A model generated the notes under the pieces. It searched no databases and was not told where the DNA came from. It saw only the letters and a program-made list of their open reading frames with translations. A DNA stretch of 64,000 bases from Cadophora sp. MPI-SDFR-AT-0126 (Eukaryota > Ascomycota > Leotiomycetes > Helotiales > Ploettnerulaceae): contig JAGMVK010000001.1 in assembly GCA_020747065.1 (NCBI GenBank), positions 868,001 to 932,000 of the forward strand, given 5' to 3'. The number at the start of each line of letters is the position of its first letter. Positions within the stretch are counted from its first letter, which is position 1. This document shows positions 1-11,685 of the stretch, piece by piece. Both the position numbers and the translations under genes were made by a program.

Positions 1-2202
1 ATGGTAGTAACGAGCGTAAGGGGATCGCCACCTTCGAAGTTTGAGAAGATTCGAGTGCTTGTGATAACTCCAGAGCCATCGGCTGACAGACCTGGTAGTT
101 AGCAATGCGATCAAAAAGGGATTGGGAGTGGCCTACCACCAGCGAACCCTACCAAACCACTTGCAAGTGACAGGAAGATAACAAGAGTCTTGACGAACAT
201 CTTGAGTGAAGCTATCATGCGCATTCAGCTCTTTTCGTCAGATCGAAGAGAAAGAATATGTTGATGTGAGGGATTTGAAGTATATGATACTTCGATCTAT
301 ACGACTCCTGGGCGCACAGAATCAAAACAGAACAGTAGGCACCAGATCGATTGGCTACAAATGCTTGATCTTGTGATGAGGAAAGGAATTAGTGAATCTG
401 AATTTGCTCACCTTGTTGACACGGATTGAATGCGAGATATAGAAAACCTGTACCCGCTGCAGCAGTAAGGATTGATACGAAGGGACCGAGAGGTCCCTCC
501 AACGATGATGCGAATGAATGGTCGGGGGTACGTTAGTACGGCGCGTCGATGGCGAAAGGATGATGAGTTGGTTACGAACGAGGCCGTATTGTTTTGGTAG
601 TCTGAGTTTGTTTATCTCAGATTCGGCCGCCAATCAGGTTGAAGCGAGAAGCTAGCCTTACTTATTTGGTCCGAGTAGTCACCACGTTCAACTGCCATAC
701 ATCAATAGAGCTAGGTATTGAGAGGCTGCTTTGAGAGATGCGAGTAGGCCAAGGTAATATTGACCAAGCCTGAGAGAACCAACTCAGCCCCATCCCAATG
801 GTATCCAAAGTGAGATATTGTCAAAGCTATGCTACATGCGAATCTCGAAATTGCCATCCTTGATAGACTGGCTCATTCTAGGTAAGAAATAAGTACCGTG
901 CTGAAGGTACATTGGCAGAGACCAAGTTGGATTGAGAGTTTTAGCGCATGCTCTGAAGTATGTCTGGCCGTTGCTCTGCACCGCCGTTTACCTCAAGCTT
1001 CCAGCCTTGTCAGCAGAAGTGAAAGAGTTTAAGCTTAAACATGTGAAATCACAAGGCACAACGGATATCCGATCGGATGTTTTTCCGCAATAATTCCTTG
1101 CGCATTTATGGTGGTGACTTGACGAGATACCGCTGAGAAAATCTCCAGAGTCAAAAATTCAATGAGAATATGCAATGACAAAGCAAATAGTCCTCAAGCA
1201 AAGTGAAAGAACTAGTAGCAATCAAGGCAAATGAATTGCTTCAATAGACATGATTGTCTCGTTGACCATTTCAACCTCCCGACAACTTGAAGTTTGGAAT
1301 TTGGAAAACGACTTTCGAAGATATACAATCTCATATTCGAACATGCTGGACTAAGTGAGTCTATCAAAGCACCTCAGTATGCTGTCGAAACGGTGTCTGT
1401 AAAGGAAGGATTACTGTCCTGCCTCTGCTGCTTTACAATGGAGATTTTAGAGGTACAAAGACAGGTTTGGAGGCAGCTTGCAAGGCAGGAGCAGCCAACA
1501 ACCAGGTAAGTTCTGTGTTTGAGGAAACAATCTAACCTCTCCATGTCCTCCAATGGCTTCAAGAAGGACATGGCTTAGATATCCTTGCCCAAATTCTGCC
1601 CAACGTCTTTCTGGCAATGGAGGTATGTTCTCACATGGTGAAACTTAGCCATGTAGCCACTTACGAAAGTGGCCAGACTTGACTTCCTGCCTTTGTATGT
1701 GTCTAGAGCACACCATTTAGGAAACAAATCTTGGAGATAGTTGAATACCGACACTGCCTGTGAGCTGTGATGAAGTGTTGTCTGAAATCAGGGGCATGTC
1801 TCGCATGACTACCAGCTGAGCTTGAGAGGCTTGGCACTAGACCCCACTTGCCACTTGACCCCAGAGCTTCATAATCCAGTACATTCTTTGTTGATTATCT
1901 CCAACTTGCTCTTGTGCTAAACCCAAAATTTTATATCATTAACCGCCGACCCTGGAGATGGCGTGGCCCTATCCGTGAGAAGGTACAGTGCAGCTATCTT
2001 TCAATAGAGGGTTATTCTTCCAGCTAGACAGTACAGCTTGGGACCTTTCGGGCATTCATGTAAGAGCCAGAGACTTAACAGAAACTGCTGGATCTGACTG
2101 GCGAAAGGCATATTCATTTAGTTCATTGCTAACTTGCTCCCAGAATTGTAGATCCAATGAGTTTCCTCAAGACATATCGAAGCTTCAGCAAACACCACAA
2201 AA
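1..2202. other. Left-edge region without a recognisable gene
   Basis: No open frame here has recognisable domain content; the longest ATG frames are about 70-90 codons and look random. On the minus strand at about 850-1000 a stop-free stretch of roughly 46 codons reads smoothly (it includes NGQTYFRACAK and PTWSLPMYLQHGTYF) and could be a terminal exon or gene remnant, but I cannot name a family. The last few hundred bases probably include the promoter and leader of the BTB gene that follows. Confidence 0.4.
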
Positions 2203-3896
2203 ATGACTGCCCCAAAGCCCACTTCTTCCGAGCAGAGCAATACCATGGCTGGTATAAATATTGATGGCAACGACTATCCTCTGGTAGAAATCCGATCTAC
2301 GGGAGATGTGCTGCTAGATGTGCACTTCTTGAACGACTCTGAGTGTACGAAGTCGATTCCCAAAGATGCTCTTCGCAGCCTCCGAACCAAGCGGCTCCCA
2401 ATACCATCCCCGAGAATTCTATACCGAGTCAAGCTCGATACGATCAAGAAGTATTCTGAATACTTTCAAATTCTGCTCAAGCCACAATTTGCCGAGGGGA
2501 TAGAGGTTGCGAAGGCTCTTGCAGCACTCCAGACGTCGAACCAGGACCCCACCAAAATCGAGGCGGATAAGTTGCCACGGTTGAAGATTGTTGATGAGGA
2601 TGGCGCTACAAAAACATTTGGTCGGGAATTGATCTTCAAAGATATGCTCAATATTGTCCATGGCAGTGTAAGTACTCTGCCTGCAAGATGCAAGAAAAGT
2701 TCATCTGACTTTAGATCCAGGATCCTGTAACATCTCCATTCAATACCCAGTGTATCACTACCCTCATCGTGCTAGCAGACCGATACGGCTTCATGGCTCC
2801 AGTTTCCCGCCATATGCAGAAAATTTTGAATGCCCACAAATATCCAGTCACACTTGATAAGAATGGCGAGGAAGCCTTGAGACAGAAGATCCTTATTCAA
2901 TTCCATACCGACCAAGGCATGAGGTTCACGAATGCCACCAAAGACTTGATTCTACGTGGCTCTCTACGCTGGAGTGATACAGCCGAAAATGGGGCAGAAT
3001 ATCAAACCATATGGTGGGACTTACCATATGGACTTGAAGGTAGGCATTGCTAGGAATTATCTTAGAGAATCGTGTTGACATATTTCAGCTGAGTTGGCAT
3101 TCCGACGTGCCTGTGTTCTCCGAACCATCGCCTCCATCCAAGACCAATTCCTGCAAATCTATTCGTCGAAAGACAGACAATGCAAGTTGGGGTACGACAC
3201 GAGTTCGAGTTGCGATTCTTTCCAGTAAGTGATTCGGACCAGTTAATGCAGCCAACAAATTTTCTCTAAGTATCCAGTTATACTCGCTACATGGAAGTCC
3301 CTCGAGCTTCGACTGACTCTGTTCACAGGCTTGGAGAGATGATCAAATTCCTGACCAAAAAGGGACTGCTATCGCTGGTATCCTTCCAAGCCGCATCACC
3401 CTATGACACAGAATATGTATGGCCAGAAGCTTACCAAGGCGACATCGAATTATTGATTGGCATCCTTAGACAATGCCCAACCTACCAGATTGACAGCAAT
3501 CACGGCCACTGTGGACTTCGGACCAAGCTCTTGCCCGCTCTGGATTTCATCCGCACCTGTATTGACACAGGTCTCGGAATCCGCTTATCACGTTCCAAAA
3601 CCGGTGGTCCAGTCTTCGAATCCTGGATACCTGCGAAACCCGCTACTAGGTCAACAGCAAAGAAGGCTGTTTGGGTCGGGAATGGAGAGGACGATGTTAA
3701 TGTAGCGGCGGCTAAGCTGAAGCAATTTGACTTTGCACAAGTCAAGCCTAAGATGATGTGGTCCAGTAATGGGGTTGCTGGTGTAGAGAGGACACCGAGA
3801 GGCTTGTTCACTGCTGAAAAGTGGAATTGGGTCACGGAGCCGGAGACGAGCAGTGTCAGGCTCGGTGGTTCTTTTATGACGAGCGTCTCGCGGTAG
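2203..3896 (+). CDS. BTB/POZ-like domain protein, four exons
   Basis: Four exons (2203-2667, 2721-3039, 3089-3224, 3278-3896) join in frame to 512 residues, each intron with GT..AG ends. The N-terminal part (about residues 25-105) has the pattern seen in many fungal BTB proteins: a strand ending GDVLLDVHF, a proline turn before the repeated strand RILYRVKLDTIKKYSEYF, then a helix 'LLKPQFAEG'. The C-terminal part is helical with no recognised catalytic motif. BTB domains dimerise and often recruit cullin-3, but this protein's partner is unknown. A second in-frame ATG at 2245 could also be the start. The BTB assignment is family-level pattern recognition; I am confident of the gene and moderately confident of the fold. 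Confidence 0.75.
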
Positions 3897-4285
3897 ATGG
3901 TTGCGTCAATTAGTCAATCCTGAGATGCTGCTCTGAATCTCAACCCTGCATGCAGAGATGGACGATAGATTTGAGAACCACTGTGCTGGCTTCAGGTGAG
4001 AAGGGATTTGAGTGTTTCTGTTGCCGAAGCATAGCAGCTTATACTGGTAGATAGGATCACAGCACAAATTCTAAGAGGCAATGAAGCGAATTTCTTTCTG
4101 ACTTTTTTTGATGTTGAAATTTTATTCAAGTACTTGCATGTGTCATACAGTTCCATCGGTTATTCTCCCCATAATTTCATAATCGCGTGCCCTGGAATGG
4201 CCAATTCTCCAACTACTTTGATGAGAACCACCACAAAACACAGAAAGGCTGTCGAAATAGCGATAGGTCATAGCCCAATCGAGAT
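3897..4285. other. Convergent 3' ends
   Basis: Space between two convergent genes, holding their 3' untranslated regions. A run of T (4102-4110) is the only notable feature. I see no further gene. Confidence 0.5.
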
Positions 4286-7279
4286 CTAATATCCACCACT
4301 ATATCCCGATCCAGGATAGCCTCCACCTCCACCATAAGGAGGCTGGTGTGGTGGCTGAGGCGGGTATTGGTTACCATATGGAGGCTGTTGAGGCGGGTAC
4401 TGATTGCCGCCGTATGGTGGTTGATGTGGAGGACCGTTTTGAGGCCAATACCCTCCACCTGGAGGGCCTTGAGGTGGACCCTGGTCATACCCACCTGGTC
4501 CACCATATGAAGGCTGTTGGTGATCAGGAGGGTAAGGTGCGTTGGAAGGTGGGTATGGAGGACCTCCTTCGCCTGTCGGGAAAGGTGGGTTCGAGGGGTA
4601 GGGAGCGTTCTGTCCATGTCCACCTGGTTGATTTTGGTGGTAAGGGGGATTGTTGTAATCCTGCTGGTAGTTTCCAGGTGGTGGGCCTCCTTCATAGCTT
4701 CCTTGCGAAGGGTTCGGAGCCAGATACCCGCCTTGAGAGGAGGTTGGTCGGTTGTAGCCTGAGCTGCCTGGTCGGGGGAGGTTCTGGTATCCGAAATTTG
4801 GGGATTGGTGAGGCATGCCGGGCGTGCTCGATTGAGGTGACGGGGCCCCTATGTAGGAATACGCTGCGTTTCCATCTTGACCTTCCATTGCTCCTAGATC
4901 ACGGCTGCGAATCTCGGTCCAGATGGATCCAGATGTCTTTCCGTGGCCGCCGAGGGCACCATGGTCGTGCAAATCTCTTGAGCCCGTTCCTCCTCCGGAT
5001 TCCTTGTGGTTGCGACCGGCTTTGACAGAGGCAGAGCTGAGGATGTGGTTGAGTTGTCCCCGGTCTGGTTGCTCGTCAACCCATTTTCGGACGGTATTGA
5101 ACATGTTGCGGTGGAGTTCGCAATGCTCGTCACGAATGGCGGGGTGGTGGAAAGTGCGGAGGATGTCTCTCATGACTTCGTCGACGGAGATTCCTGGGTT
5201 CTCCCATGCGTAGAGAACACGGCTGTTGTCGGTGTCAATACCTAAAATGGGGAGTTGGTGGGGACAAGCTGGAATGACTTACGGAGTAACGTATTGCAGG
5301 ATTGTTGTTGCGACACGACCAGCGACTCCATTCAACTTGTTAGAGAAATGGTCCTTGGAGAGCATGGAATGTGTTGGATTGGTGCAGTGAGCATCATTCC
5401 AGGGCTCAAATTGAGAGTTGGCACTATGGCGAGTTAGAAATAACGGATAGCTGAAGATGAGACATGGTACTTGCCTAGCTTCGACAACAGTTGATGAACC
5501 CTCCTTCAAAGACTTCGAAACCGCATCAATGATGGGTCTGATGAATGGCGAAAGTAGCGATAGGATGAAGACTGTAAGTGTCTCGCTAATCTTCTCAACC
5601 AAAGCCTCCAAACCAGGGATCTTGGCGATGGTGGCACTGATTGCCTTGACGACTCTATCTCTGAACTCCAAGATCGGGTAGATCTGTTTTGCAGTCTTTA
5701 GTGGATCAAAACTCTCACTCATTCCAGGTATTTCATTGCCAGAATGACCCAAGTGCGCGCCTGGAGGACCCGCGAATGAAGTCTCGACGCTGCTTCGCTT
5801 CAAAGTATTCTGATACTCCTGCTCGGCCGACTGCTCTTGCAGACCTCTGGCAGTTGAAGCAAGTCCACTACCCATGCCTGGAACTTGAGACAAAAGACTG
5901 GTAAAGTCGGTTCCACCTCCGGAGCCGAAAAATCCACGTTGGCCGGTGCCACCGCCGGCTTGTGCTTGCTCAGCACCCTTCAGAGCTAGATCCATTTCCT
6001 CAACCTCAGTCTGAGTGAAATGGTCGGTGGCTTCTCCAAGAACAGAATGTAAAAAGTCAACAGCGCCAAAAGTACCAGTTACGAGAGGGTATACATGGTG
6101 TCCTCGAATGTTTATTTCCGCAGCAACACCACAGTGGGGAAAGACATCCCGATAGCCTAACTCGCGGAGCGCAAGCTCACAATAGTTTGTATGAGCACCA
6201 AAATCCCTACAATTATCAGGATATGCCACAGAATTGGAATTGCTCTACTTACTCAAGACAATGGAGGGCTTGCCCAAGACAGCTGGAAAATATTCATTAA
6301 CAGCCAAACATGCGAAAATTAACAATGAAGACGTACCGAAGAGCTTCACACAAATCCGCTTCCTTGCCCTTGGAATTTCCGGAGCCATTTGTGTAGAGTC
6401 TTCCGTAGTGTATACTTCTCTGGAGACTGAAGCGAACATAGCCACTGGAAGTGGCCCAGCCGCCGCTTTCGTTGGCGATGTAACTGGAAGGAGTTAAAGT
6501 CAGCGATAACATCTCAACGATCGCATGTCGCGAGATATGTTAGAAAGTCTGGGTCTCACTACGGAAGCATCAATTCCTTCGGTCTGCTCTCGAAAACAGT
6601 TGCTCTTGTGATGTTTTTGAGGCGATGAGACAAGGAGTTTTGTTGAAGATACTTACTTTTTCATCCCAGTGTTTGGGTCAACTTCAAGTTCCATGGGTTG
6701 GACAGGACCTCGGAGACGCTGATCATATTGTCTCGCATCTTTGTTGTCAGCGTAGTCTTTTGGGTTATCGATATGCTCTTCAGGTCGATATACGCCAAGT
6801 CGCTCTTCAGTCACCTCAAATTCTTCAGTAGCATAGCCGAAAGACAAGAAGCTTAGAACCCAGACCTAGTTATGTCAGTATCACACGATAAAAGTTTGGT
6901 ATCGTTGTACACTTACTAGAATTCGAATGGTAGGGGCTGAGACACCTTTCAAGCTGCCTACATCAACGGCTTGTGAATAGTCACGGAGCCAATTTCCAAA
7001 GTAAACACGCTTGACCATCATCGATGTCCATTTGTGACCTCTGATGAAAGCAATAGTCTTGAGCATATCCTCGATATCTATCCCATTATCAGCCCCAAAG
7101 CCACAAAATTGGTTCAGAACATGCAAAATCATACCTCCATGACGAAAATTGTTGCCCTCAATCTGAGCGATACTTGGGATGTTACCAGCTCCAAAAGCTG
7201 CAGCTGGTGTCGGCAATATCAACAATATCAAGCATGATACGAAGATCAGCGATCCGAAACTCAGAGATCCAACTGCCAT
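4286..7279 (-). CDS. het-c: Heterokaryon incompatibility protein HET-C
   Basis: This matches the fungal HET-C family in order and content. It starts with a hydrophobic signal peptide (about residues 1-28, ending PTPAAAFGAG), followed by GNIPSIAQIEG and DIEDMLKTIAFIRG. A conserved block with the fragments YATEEFEVTEERLG and YRPEEHIDNPKDYA follows, then an amphipathic helical region, and a long tail rich in Gly, Pro, Tyr and Gln ending at 4286. At least six introns interrupt it: one splits the codon between RHG and DIEDML, and one at 5424-5474 has a GC donor (GCAAGT) instead of GT. In Neurospora, alleles of het-c set vegetative incompatibility after hyphal fusion through a short polymorphic segment and the interacting partner pin-c; no pin-c-like NLR gene is visible here. 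Exon edges in the middle are approximate. Confidence 0.92.
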
Positions 7280-8016
7280 TTTGCGGTATTTTGTTTGTTG
7301 TTTTGTAGTCAGAATTAAGGTCGGATGACGCTCTCTGAATCTGGTGGGGTAGTTTTAGTGGGTTCGAGGAGTTTAGAATCGCGTGCAAAGCTGGAAGCTA
7401 GACTTGCACAGCGACAAAGCGAAGACCTTTAGATGTATCAGAATATGGGAAGACGAAGGTTTCTTGAAGAGGAGAGGAGTGTCTTCAGATAACGTAGGTA
7501 TTAGGCTTCTTGGAATAAGCAGAGCCATGGAACCTAAGCCACAATCAACTGGCTGAAGATGAGGTAGTGATCAGCCACAATCAGCACGTGAAAATGGAAG
7601 CCTAACAAAAGATCTTAAACCTGAGGCATAAAGAGATCATGGACCTTTTGCGAGATCCTCGCTCGCGGGGCGGCTGACCAGCATGTCGAGGTCAAGATCC
7701 TTGTCGATTTTATGTGGCGTTACTATTTTGCTCCGTCGTTCCGACTTTTGATTGATCTCTCCTGACCGCGAGCGCGCTTCATCTCCTGATTTTCTTGCAA
7801 AATAACACAACATCGCTCCTGCTCCCTCTCCTTCTCTTACATTAATTCGGCCGTGTTCGTTATTGCTGGTCGAATTCATTCTACAAGTAGACTTTCGTGG
7901 ACATCTACTGCCTCCTGGATCAGCCTCCGCCGCGGACCCCCCTGGATCGTGTCTCTCATTCTCTTTACCCGATTTCCTCGATACTCTTTACTAAATTGCA
8001 ATCGAAAGCCGCCATC
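7280..8016. other. Divergent promoter region, het-c / SCS7
   Basis: The two genes are transcribed away from each other, so this 737-bp space holds both promoters and leaders. The part just before 8017 is pyrimidine-rich, as is common for fungal 5' leaders. No ORF of interest. Confidence 0.5.
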
Positions 8017-9243
8017 ATGTCTCCTTCACGCACACTTCCGACCTTTCTGCAGGTTGAGGTTGCGGCTCACAATACCGAAAAAAGTTGCTATGTTACCATG
8101 GGTACCCGTGTCTTCGATATCACAGACTTCCTAGACAGTCATCCTGGCGGGGGCGAACTTATTGTTGAATACGGCGGAAAAGACATCACCGATATTCTCA
8201 AGGACGAGGACTCGCATATCCACTCTGATGCTGCCTACGAAGTACTCGAAGATTCTTTGGTTGGGTTCGTCGCTACGGAGAAAGTGTTGGATGCTGCTGT
8301 CAAAAGCCAGCACCCAGACCAGATTGTGCCTCTCCCTCCGACGACAGATGGTATGGTGGAGGTGGAAGACAATAGTGCTCCCGACAAAATCCCAGTCTTC
8401 AAAGCGACCGGGATGTCTTCTGCCGCAGATCTCGAAAAAGAGACGGATCTCACCCATGATTACAAGACATACAAGTTTCTCGATCTCAACAGACCTTTGT
8501 TGATGCAAGTATGGTATGGTGGCTTCAGCAAGGATTTCTACCTCGAGCAGATCCATCGACCTCGCCATTACAAAGGAGGGGAATCTGCACCATTGTTTGG
8601 TAACTTTCTTGAACCACTATCCAAGACAGCTTGGTGGGTTGTCCCAACCGTTTGGCTTCCACCTGTCGTCTATGGAACGTATCTTGCATCAAAAGGCTTT
8701 TCGAGCATTGGCGGGGAAGCTGCATACTGGTTTCTGGGATTGTTTTTATGGACTCTGGTGGAATATGTCCTGCACAGGTTCCTATTTCATCTGGATAAGT
8801 GAGTGCACACGTACCTTCAAAGCTAAGCCCCAGATCTAACCTGCATCAGATGGCTCCCTGACAATCGAGTTGCCCTTACTGCCCACTTTTTACTCCATGG
8901 CATCCATCATTACCTCCCCATGGACAAGCTCAGACTTGTAATGCCGCCTACGCTTTTCCTCGCTCTAGCAACCCCATTCTGGAAGCTTGCTCATACTGTC
9001 TTCTACTGGGACTGGTGCGTAGCCACTGCTGTCTTCTGTGGCGGTATTTTTGGCTACATCTGCTATGACCTGACACATTACTTCCTCCACCACCGGACAC
9101 TACCTTCATATTGGAGAGAATTGAAGAAGTATCATCTTCAGCACCACTTCATGGATTATGAAAACGGGTTTGGAGTAACGAGTCGTTTCTGGGATGTGAT
9201 TTTCGGCACCCAATTGGCACCACCGCCAATGAAGACTTTGTAA
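8017..9243 (+). CDS. SCS7: Sphingolipid (fatty acid) 2-hydroxylase, SCS7/FAH1 type
   Basis: Two exons (intron 8799-8849) give 391 residues. The N-terminus is a cytochrome b5 domain with the haem motif HPGG at residues 42-45 and a second haem histidine likely in DSHIHSD. The C-terminal half is an integral-membrane di-iron hydroxylase with the histidine clusters HRFLFH, HGIHH, HYFLHH and HLQHH and several hydrophobic segments between them. This enzyme adds the alpha-hydroxyl group to the very-long-chain acyl part of ceramide in the ER, using electrons through its own cytochrome b5. The start at 8017 has a good context (GCCATCATG) and gives the normal family N-terminus; the frame stays open upstream to 7897, but that part is pyrimidine-rich leader. 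Confidence 0.95.
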
Positions 9244-9696
9244 GAAGTATTGTAGTCTCGCGCAGTGGTGTTTTCGAGAACGATGTCATGAAGGGGAGAT
9301 AGCCTGGAAGGGCTTTGTGGCGTTGGCTGGCTTTGGTCTAGAGAAATGGGAAGCAAGCCACTCAATTCTCCATTGAGCAGTAAATACCTTTAATAAATAA
9401 TGATATTGAATTCACAGCTCGTTGCACTGGTTTGACATTCACTTTCACAACAAAAACATAGGTAACTAAGCCGCTTCGAGTATGGTTATTTGCTGTCATG
9501 TGACCAATAACTTCTGTCGCCAACAAATCTTCTCGAGCACCGCCTGGAGGCCGCCATCATTAGTCGCGACAACTTGTATCCAATTTCATCAACCAGACAG
9601 CAATAAGACCCCTCCAGTCTGGTCAGCTTTGTCTCATATTCTCAGCAACTAGTACGTTTCATAGGAATAATCAAGCCCTTTGGTATTCCTCACATC
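9244..9696. other. Intergenic, SCS7 3' end to RBM39-like 5' leader
   Basis: Holds the SCS7 3' untranslated region (an AATAAA-like ATAAATAATG near 9393) and the leader of the next gene. No other feature seen. Confidence 0.45.
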
Positions 9697-11685
9697 ATGT
9701 CAGCCCTTGATGTCGAGGCTCTTCTCGACTCGACTGCAAATGCCGCCCCCGCTGATCAAAATGGATCTGCGAAAACTCAGGACAGCGATGACCGTCACAA
9801 GAATGAGCGTAATGATCGCCGCGACAGAGAACGAACTCGTGATAGTAGCCGAGACCGTGATCGAGACCGAAAGCGTAGAGATCGCAGCAGAACCAGGAGA
9901 GAGGCGAACGGAGATAAAGAGTTGATTGGAACACCTACAAGTGATCATGGCAGCGCTCAGGGAAGTGTTAAGAGTAGGCGCAGAAGCAGAAGCCGCGAAG
10001 ATGAGCGCCGACACTCACGCCGCCATAGAGATAGTCCTGACGAAGGAGGCCGCAGAGACGGTGATTTCTACAGAGGAAATGGCCGTACTCGCTCCCGTTC
10101 CAGAAGTCCGAATCGATACTATCGTCCACGTGGGGATCGCCGGGATCGAGATGAATTAGACAGTGGCAAATCAAGAGACGACCGACGAAGCAGAAATGAC
10201 GGACGACGTGCAAGTAGAAGCCCAAAGAGAGAGAGCACACCCCCCTTAACCGAAGACGAGCGCGATCGACGCACAGTCTTTGTCCAACAGCTTGCTGCTC
10301 GTCTGAGGACTAAAGAACTCATAGCATTTTTTGAGAAGGTTGGGCCGGTCAAGGAGGCACAGATTGTGAAGGACAGAGTTAGTGGTAGATCCAAAGGGTA
10401 CGTTCTACAACATCATTCCGCAAATTATATGCTAAACTTCTCCTTAGTGTTGGCTACGTTGAGTTCAAGAATGAAGAATCGGTCCCTGCTGCTATACAAC
10501 TCACTGGTCAGAAGCTCCTAGGAATTCCCATCATCGCCCAACTTACCGAAGCCGAAAAGAATCGTCAAGTCCGCAACCCAGAAGCTACAGGCAATAACCC
10601 AAACCAGATTCCCTTCCACCGACTCTATGTGGGTAATATTCATTTCAGCATCACTGAAAGCGATTTGCAGAATGTATTCGAGCCTTTTGGTGAGCTTGAG
10701 TTTGTCCAGCTACAAAAGGAAGAACAAGGTCGCAGCCGAGGTTATGGATTCGTTCAGTATGCTCCAATTCTACTCTATTCACAATGCAACCATGCTAACG
10801 TACCACAGATTCCGAGATCCTAATCAAGCTCGTGAGGCTTTAGAGAAGATGAATGGGTTCGATCTCGCTGGTCGACCAATTCGCGTTGGTCTTGGAAACG
10901 ATAAGTTCACTCCCGAGTCCACCGCCAGTCTTCTGCAGAGATTCCAGGGACAGAGCCACCAACAACAATTCCAGGGTTCTGCTTTCTCCGGTGCCGGTGG
11001 TCGCGGTCCACAAGCAACCAGTGGAGGCAATTTCGATCGTGCCGGCGGTCGTGATAACGACAAAGGCTCTGGAGGCGCTAGTGCCTTGGATGATACCGAT
11101 GTTGGCGGAGTAAATTTCAACAACTATAGTCGAGATGCATTGATGAGGAAACTTGCCAGAACAGATGAACCTGCTCCTGCCACCAAGGGCCGCGACGAGA
11201 GACGCGAGATCTCCAAGCCGAAGGTCGAAACTAAGCAGCTACCAGTAAACGTCAACATGGCAAGCCGATGTGTTGTGCTTAAGAATATGTTTGATCCCGC
11301 AGAGTATGTTACCTCCCCTGATAAAATGAACATATCTAACACGTTGGCTTCTAGAGAAGAAGGTGATTCCTGGGAGAAGGAGCTGGAGGATGACGTCCGC
11401 GCAGAGGCTGAAGAGAAATATGGCCACGTTGTTCACATTGCTCTAGATCCAAACTCGCAGGGTGACATCTACCTGAAGTTCGACCGGGTTCAGGGAGGAG
11501 AGAATGCTATCAAGGGCCTCAATGGCAGATATTTTGGAGGCCGCATGATCAGTGCTACTCCTGTTGTGGATGCAGTCTACAGCAGTTTATTCTCACGTAC
11601 ACGGTATGTCTTTTCCCCACCTGTCATCTCGAAGGTCTATGATCTCAGATATAAGGCTTGTCATGTCTATAGATCTGATTTTTGA
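9697..11685 (+). CDS. RNA-binding splicing factor, RBM39/Rsd1 family
   Basis: Five exons (9697-10397, 10448-10756, 10809-11303, 11355-11603, 11673-11685) make 588 residues. The order is that of RBM39 (CAPER/HCC1) and fission-yeast Rsd1: an N-terminal arginine-serine-rich region (about residues 25-185), a first RRM beginning [14 protein letters not shown], a second beginning [14 protein letters not shown] with its RNP1 in [10 protein letters not shown], a Gly/Gln-rich linker, and a C-terminal U2AF-homology RRM starting [10 protein letters not shown] and including ISATPV. Such proteins act in the nucleus in early spliceosome assembly, binding ULM peptides of U2AF65 or SF3B1. The last intron is 69 nt without a stop, so retaining it would only lengthen the tail; the last coding exon is just 13 nt. 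Confidence 0.92.

Noticed and set aside
4348..5025. 225-codon plus-strand frame
   Set aside because: It is the antisense shadow of the Gly/Pro/Tyr repeat tail of het-c.
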